Shown one piece after another: positions 9,898-12,668 of a stretch of 12,668 bases of DNA; within the stretch, counting starts at the first letter, position 1; the number at the start of each line of letters is the position of its first letter. The notes below the pieces were generated by a model. It was not told where the DNA came from and did not search any database. It worked only from the letters and a program-made list of their open reading frames with translations. The position numbers and the translations under genes were made by a program. Source of the DNA: Hirudo medicinalis (lineage: Eukaryota > Annelida > Clitellata > Hirudinida > Hirudinidae); contig MPNW01001591.1 of NCBI GenBank assembly GCA_011800805.1, positions 25,159 to 37,826 on the forward strand, given 5' to 3'.

Positions 9898-10638
9898 TGT
9901 CATCAAAATTTATCAATTGTACTATCATACTGATTTATTACCAGTCTTATTTTACATAAACATTAACTCGACGTTTTCGTGGAATGCAGCTTGAATTAAA
10001 CACGAGCCTTAAGGAGATCACAATTAGCTCGACTGGCATGTCGTCTCGACGAGCATAAATCAATGTCCACGTACCTGCGTCAAAATGTAGGACCTACGAA
10101 CTTGGGGCACGTCAACCCGACTTGCATTGATGTAGTCGATGTTGTCCCTCTTCAGCCTCACCCGACTGTGATCGTCTGCATTTTTAATTATCGCCTCTTT
10201 AATTATTACTTAGATGGGAAATTTTTTAATTTTTCTACTTTTTACAAAAACATCTGGAATTAAATATTGGGGCTCTCAAGAAATCCAAAGGTTTGAAGTT
10301 AATTTTGTACAGCTTTTTTTTTTTTAATTTTTAGCTATTTTACAAAATAGAAAAACCGGCACAACATAAGGCCAAAACGCACAGGGACTGATGTCTTTGT
10401 AACGATTCCTGGTTTTATATTCTACCCTTCTGGAATCTGAAAAGCTCAGTTCAAATCTCTCTTGGGCCTCCGTACAGATGTGCTGCCAAAGAAACGGTCA
10501 AAGAAAAAACCCATTAAGCACAAAAAAACTGCTAACAAGAGAAGATGAAAGCGCCAAACAAACCTGAAATATCGTCGACCATCCGTCGTGTTTGTCAATG
10601 AGTTTCAGCTCGATTTCCGGCTCTGTCAAATTCTGCAT
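7294..10638 (-). CDS. PTPN1/PTPN2: Non-receptor protein tyrosine phosphatase, PTPN1/PTPN2 (PTP1B/TC-PTP) family, 8 coding exons
   Basis: This gene encodes a class I cysteine phosphatase that removes phosphate from phosphotyrosine. Vertebrate relatives act on insulin, JAK/STAT and EGF receptor signalling at the ER face or in the nucleus. Joined exons are 10564-10638, 10383-10482, 10075-10175, 9512-9751, 9057-9266, 8828-8989, 7963-8522 and 7294-7477, all bounded by GT..AG and in phase, giving 543 residues. Seen: [13 protein letters not shown] (pTyr loop, Tyr53), [26 protein letters not shown] (Asp189), [10 protein letters not shown] (Cys223, Arg229) and GLIQTPEQ (Gln270, Gln274). From the WPD loop to the Q loop the alignment to remembered human PTP1B keeps a constant offset of 8 residues. 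The tail (297-543) is longer than in human PTP1B or TC-PTP; it is acidic and ends in a basic cluster and a hydrophobic anchor. One gene equally close to PTPN1 and PTPN2 suggests the invertebrate single-copy orthologue. The family call is firm; the tail exons are less certain. Confidence 0.93.
7523..7571. repeat. (ATC)n microsatellite in intron 7
   Basis: ATC/ACC array beginning about 45 bases from the exon 8 acceptor, on its intron side. Confidence 0.9.
7771..7871. repeat. Duplicated 33-bp AT-rich repeat in intron 7
   Basis: A 33-base segment at 7778-7810 recurs exactly at 7839-7871, with a further partial copy between. Each copy ends in the perfect palindrome CGTTAATTAACG. It looks like a recent local duplication. 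Confidence 0.9.
7963..8522 (-). CDS. PTPN1/PTPN2: PTP exon 7 (residues 297-483, acidic low-complexity tail)
   Basis: The acceptor is tttttttccag|tca and the donor is GA|gtgagt, ending in phase 2. The segment is not recognisable by homology and stands on open frame (560 nt) and splice phase. It holds a run of 12 Glu (324-335), a basic stretch KRGRKR (368-373), a run of 8 Glu, an acidic Ser-rich part (GNEDSSEDG) and a Cys-rich end (CPYGCSCSG). Such disordered tails are usual in this family. Tight SH3-binding proline repeats like those of PTP1B are not seen. If the donor is not used, the frame ends at once with Glu and TGA. Confidence 0.75.
8079..8102 (-). repeat. Coding GAG/GAA array (8 Glu)
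   Basis: A second short Glu run in exon 7, encoded by mixed GAA and GAG codons. Confidence 0.88.
8406..8441 (-). repeat. Coding GAG/GAA array (12 Glu)
   Basis: A pure GAG/GAA run inside exon 7 encoding residues 324-335. Mixed codons suggest it is old or has been interrupted by substitutions. Confidence 0.9.
8828..8989 (-). CDS. PTPN1/PTPN2: PTP exon 6 (residues 243-296, Q loop and last catalytic helix)
   Basis: The acceptor is gtttgcag|gca and the donor is TCT|gtgagt, both close to consensus; the exon is 54 codons in phase 0. It encodes [20 protein letters not shown] and [16 protein letters not shown]. Gln270 and Gln274 match PTP1B Gln262 and Gln266, which position the hydrolytic water. Arg262 matches PTP1B Arg254. 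The exon ends shortly after the final helix of the catalytic domain. Confidence 0.94.
9057..9266 (-). CDS. PTPN1/PTPN2: PTP exon 5 (residues 173-242, WPD loop and catalytic P-loop)
   Basis: The acceptor is ttcattccag|tca and the donor is ATG|gtgatt, a weaker site. The 70 codons include [20 protein letters not shown] (general acid Asp189) and [20 protein letters not shown] (nucleophile Cys223 and phosphate-binding Arg229). All catalytic residues are intact, so an active enzyme is expected. Intron 5 is only 67 nt, not a multiple of three, so retaining it would shift the frame just after the P-loop. Confidence 0.95.
9318..9460. repeat. CATCCATC/CACC satellite with a 33-bp higher-order unit in intron 4
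   Basis: CATCCATCCACCC-type tetramer variants become organised as a 33-base unit repeated at 9353-9385 and 9386-9418, with a diverged third copy. The array occupies more than half of the 245-nt intron 4. The His/Pro/Ile-rich frames through it are artefacts. Confidence 0.92.
9512..9751 (-). CDS. PTPN1/PTPN2: PTP exon 4 (residues 93-172)
   Basis: The acceptor is tttaaacag|ggt and the donor is CGG|gtaatg; both ends are phase 0 and the exon is 80 codons. It begins [18 protein letters not shown], continues [21 protein letters not shown], where Lys-Cys and the aromatic residues match KCAQYWP of PTP1B, and ends [11 protein letters not shown]. The joined exon 4/5 product has the same length as PTP1B across the boundary, which supports this donor. 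Confidence 0.92.
9852..9896. repeat. (AAT)n microsatellite in intron 3
   Basis: Perfect AAT array of about 15 copies within the intron between exons 3 and 4. Confidence 0.96.
10075..10175 (-). CDS. PTPN1/PTPN2: PTP exon 3 (residues 59-92)
   Basis: The acceptor is atgcag|ac and the donor is CAG|gtacgt. The leading AC completes Tyr59, and the exon then reads [18 protein letters not shown] and ends RRSYILTQ. This is the conserved DYINAS motif and the SYILTQ strand of the PTP domain, one of the clearest family signatures. The pyrimidine tract before the acceptor is weak, but phase and homology leave little doubt. Confidence 0.92.
10383..10482 (-). CDS. PTPN1/PTPN2: PTP exon 2 (residues 26-59, phosphotyrosine-recognition loop)
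   Basis: The acceptor is ttggcag|cac and the donor is T|gtgcgt. The exon ends in phase 1, after the first base of Tyr59. It encodes [15 protein letters not shown] and then [12 protein letters not shown]. Tyr53 corresponds to PTP1B Tyr46, which stacks on the substrate phosphotyrosine. The residue aligned with PTP1B Arg24, part of the second aryl-phosphate site, is Cys28 here. The segment before the pTyr loop is about three residues longer than in PTP1B. Confidence 0.88.
10564..10638 (-). CDS. PTPN1/PTPN2: PTP exon 1 (residues 1-25, start codon)
   Basis: The exon reads [20 protein letters not shown], then STIFQ. It matches the N-terminal helix of PTP1B/TC-PTP, which has an E-x-IDK..W pattern, and it ends at the same Gln as PTP1B exon 1. 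The donor is CAG|gtttgt. The ATG has an A at -3, and an in-frame TAG lies at 10672-10674 with no ATG between, so this start is favoured if no further upstream exon exists. Intron 1 is short (81 nt). Confidence 0.85.
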
Positions 10639-11563
10639 TTTTGATGATTTCTTGTCTCCGAAAATTCGTTTCTATGAAAAATAAATTCGTAGCGAGCCTC
10701 AATCAGAAAAGTGATTGTAAACCGGAGCAGTTGGCAGTCGCCAGAGCGAGACATAGCCGCGATACGGTTTTGTTTACATTAGCAAGGAAATCCATGCTCA
10801 GGTTTTTTGTCGACAAAACTATTTCTAGTAATAATGGCCTAAAATCTCAAATTTCAAACCCACTGACAACGAAAATCTCTTAAAAATCGACTGACCTGTC
10901 CTGATTTTTTTCGAAAGAACGCAAACATAGGGAATCCTTCTCTTACGTTGTAGGACTATCTCGTTTCAAAGAAAACATATTTTTCCACTCAGAGTGTTTA
11001 TTTTTAATCGTAAAAGTAGCATAATTTTGAAAAGAAATGGCTTACAAGCAAATCTCCCCACGGCGAAATACAATTTAGCGATCATTAGAAATATGTTTCC
11101 GATAACATGAACAGCAAATTTAATCTTGAAATATTTATTTATAAAACTTCAATTCATAGGATCTTTTTCTTAATTTGATATTAAAACAATAAAACAAGGA
11201 CTTAAGGCAGAGAGAAATTAATTTCCTCCTATCGATTGAATCTAACGATTCTGACGAATTCATGCTTGCCTGAGGTAAACCTTATTTCATGAGGTTTTCA
11301 AACATTCAACTCTTGTATTTCATAACAAAATGTATTTAAAATATTATGAAATTCATTTTTTGATGGATGAATTTAGCATCTAGAATGACTGAACCTGCAG
11401 TGCGCGTTTAGGACAGGTCTAGACAATTTCTTTAATGCCGTTCACAAATAACATTAGATTATTTTAATTTGTTATTTTGTTGCGTTTACTTATAGTAAAA
11501 AATAGTTTACTTATCTATTAGTTGTCAAACTTTTTTTTTAGTCTTATTCTTACTTTCAAATCT
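10639..11563. other. Upstream flank of the phosphatase, 5' UTR/promoter not resolved
   Basis: AT-rich sequence with a more GC-rich patch at about 10715-10770. No TATA box, initiator or further coding exon can be supported. A plus-strand 80-codon frame at 10641-10883 has no recognisable features and is probably chance. Confidence 0.5.
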
Positions 11564-11636
11564 ACTCTAACCCTAACCCTAACCCAAACCTTAACCCAAA
11601 CCTTAGCTCTTTCCCTAACTACAACCATAACCACAG
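11564..11636 (+). repeat. Degenerate telomere-like CCCTAA repeats
   Basis: Perfect CTAACC copies (about 11566-11583) grade into ACCCAAACCTTA and CCATAACC variants. This is TTAGGG-type sequence on the other strand, placed internally and decaying, as in interstitial telomeric repeats. Confidence 0.75.
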
Positions 11637-11703
11637 CAGTAGAGACCATTACATCACATTTATCAACTTCAACATTGTTCCTCTTACACGCTCACTCCAA
11701 TTT

Positions 11704-11778
11704 TGGGTAGGTGGATGAATGGGTGGATTAATGGATCAACAGGTCGACCAACGAATAAGTCTGACGATGAATGGATGG
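11704..11778. repeat. Degenerate GGATGAATGG repeats
   Basis: Variants of GGATGAAT/GGTGGATT/GGATGG. This is the complementary strand of the same CATCCATC-like family found in intron 4. Confidence 0.7.
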
Positions 11779-12229
11779 AAGCTAAACGCGTCTTTGGTTC
11801 AAGCCGATTGAGAAGTTCTGAGAAGTCAGAAAACCAGACAAACATGGGAAACGTCTGAGATCTCATTCTCTAACGTTCCACATTTTCCACATTTTGGAGG
11901 TGGTGTTTTGCTCTCCTGGCACCGAGTAAGCTTCTATTTTTTTTTACCGGAGCTAATTTACACGCCCGTCAGAGACAGGGCAACGACAAATCGATTCCCA
12001 TGAGATCAAAGGTCATGCAAGGTCGTCAACCTTTCTGTGCAAAATGGACGAAATGGAATGGAGGGAGATTGAAGTAATGCCAACAAATGCGGCCAATAAG
12101 CATCCACGAAATAAACACATGTCACGTGCCCTTTCAAAAGGTTGTGATGATGATCCTGGAGAGAATTCAGATGAAAGGATGCGGTGTTTGAGATGGTGCT
12201 GGTTTGTGGCGGTGAAAGGCTGGACATGG
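11779..12229. other. Unique stretch without a gene
   Basis: Moderately balanced base composition with no frame bounded by credible splice sites and no recognised homology. Confidence 0.5.
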
Positions 12230-12249
12230 AAATGATGGTGATGATGATG

Positions 12250-12301
<52 letters not shown>

Positions 12302-12397
12302 CCACGACGACGACGATGAATATGACAAAGACGACGACGACGACGATGATGGTGATGATGATGACGACGACGACAATCTCGACGACAATGACGATGG
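12230..12397. repeat. (ATG)n/(ACG)n compound microsatellite
   Basis: A long ATG array passing into ACG/GAC copies. Minus-strand frames give poly-His, poly-Ile or poly-Ser and are not genes. Confidence 0.95.
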
Positions 12398-12469
12398 ATA
12401 TCATCGTGAATGCTAAACAAATGAACATTGGAGAGGTTAACAAGCGTGAAATAATTAACGACAGATGAA

Positions 12470-12589
12470 TAACAAACAAACAAACAAACAAACAAACAAA
12501 CAAACAAACAAACAAACAAACAAACAAACAAACAAACAAAACAACAACAACAACAACAACAACAACACCAACAACAACAACAACAACAA
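12470..12589. repeat. (AAAC)n followed by (ACA)n
   Basis: About 17 AAAC tetramers (12470-12540) join an ACA array. The unit change from four to three bases occurs at 12541 without a gap. Confidence 0.96.
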
Positions 12590-12668
12590 TAATACAACAC
12601 AACAATACAAAAAAGATACTAATGCACTCTGATAATGTCTTACAACTTGACTAAAGTGATTACAAGAA

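Noticed and set aside
12006..12605. Long minus-strand frames of about 195-199 codons with poly-Val, Cys-Leu-Phe and poly-His/Ile runs
   Set aside because: They are read straight through (ACA)n, (AAAC)n and (ATG)n arrays; composition follows the repeat unit and no domain is visible.

Overview
The window is nuclear DNA from an animal, most likely an invertebrate. It holds one well-supported gene, a spliced non-receptor protein tyrosine phosphatase of the PTPN1/PTPN2 (PTP1B/TC-PTP) family on the minus strand. Around it lies sequence very rich in microsatellites: (ATT)n, (ATG)n/(ATC)n, (ACG)n, (AAC)n, (GT)n, (AAAC)n and CATCCATC-type. Degenerate CCCTAA repeats near 11564 are telomere-like and would fit a lineage with TTAGGG telomeres (for example a mollusc, annelid or flatworm) better than an insect. 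This is inference only; the sequence alone does not fix the species.

Layout. 1-640: a long (ACT)n array, then a possible but unrecognised minus-strand coding segment (245-635). 640-4440: AT-rich non-coding DNA with dense trinucleotide arrays and one (GT)n tract. 4466-4508: the 3' half of a tRNA-like sequence with an intact B box, probably a truncated SINE. 4510-7290: more AT-rich DNA with AAT/AAC arrays and an isolated TATA-like element at 5986. 7294-10638: the phosphatase gene, eight coding exons read right to left. 10640-12668: AT-rich upstream flank, a telomere-like patch, and large (ATG)n, (AAAC)n and (ACA)n arrays at the right end.

The phosphatase model was built by hand from splice sites, reading phase and comparison with remembered human PTP1B/TC-PTP. 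It is continuous in frame from an ATG (10638) with an upstream in-frame stop, through the catalytic domain (pTyr loop, WPD loop, [11 protein letters not shown]-loop, QTPEQ Q-loop), an acidic low-complexity tail with two poly-Glu tracts, and a last exon carrying a basic cluster and a C-terminal hydrophobic anchor. The predicted protein is 543 residues. Reading through the last donor gives an immediate stop and a 483-residue form without the anchor. This would be a simple switch between a membrane-anchored and a soluble phosphatase, parallel to the known TC48/TC45 forms of vertebrate PTPN2.

I see no clear sign of a wholly new system. The most useful points are the reconstructed gene, the switch at its 3' end, the coding microsatellites, and the tRNA-like and telomere-like fragments.
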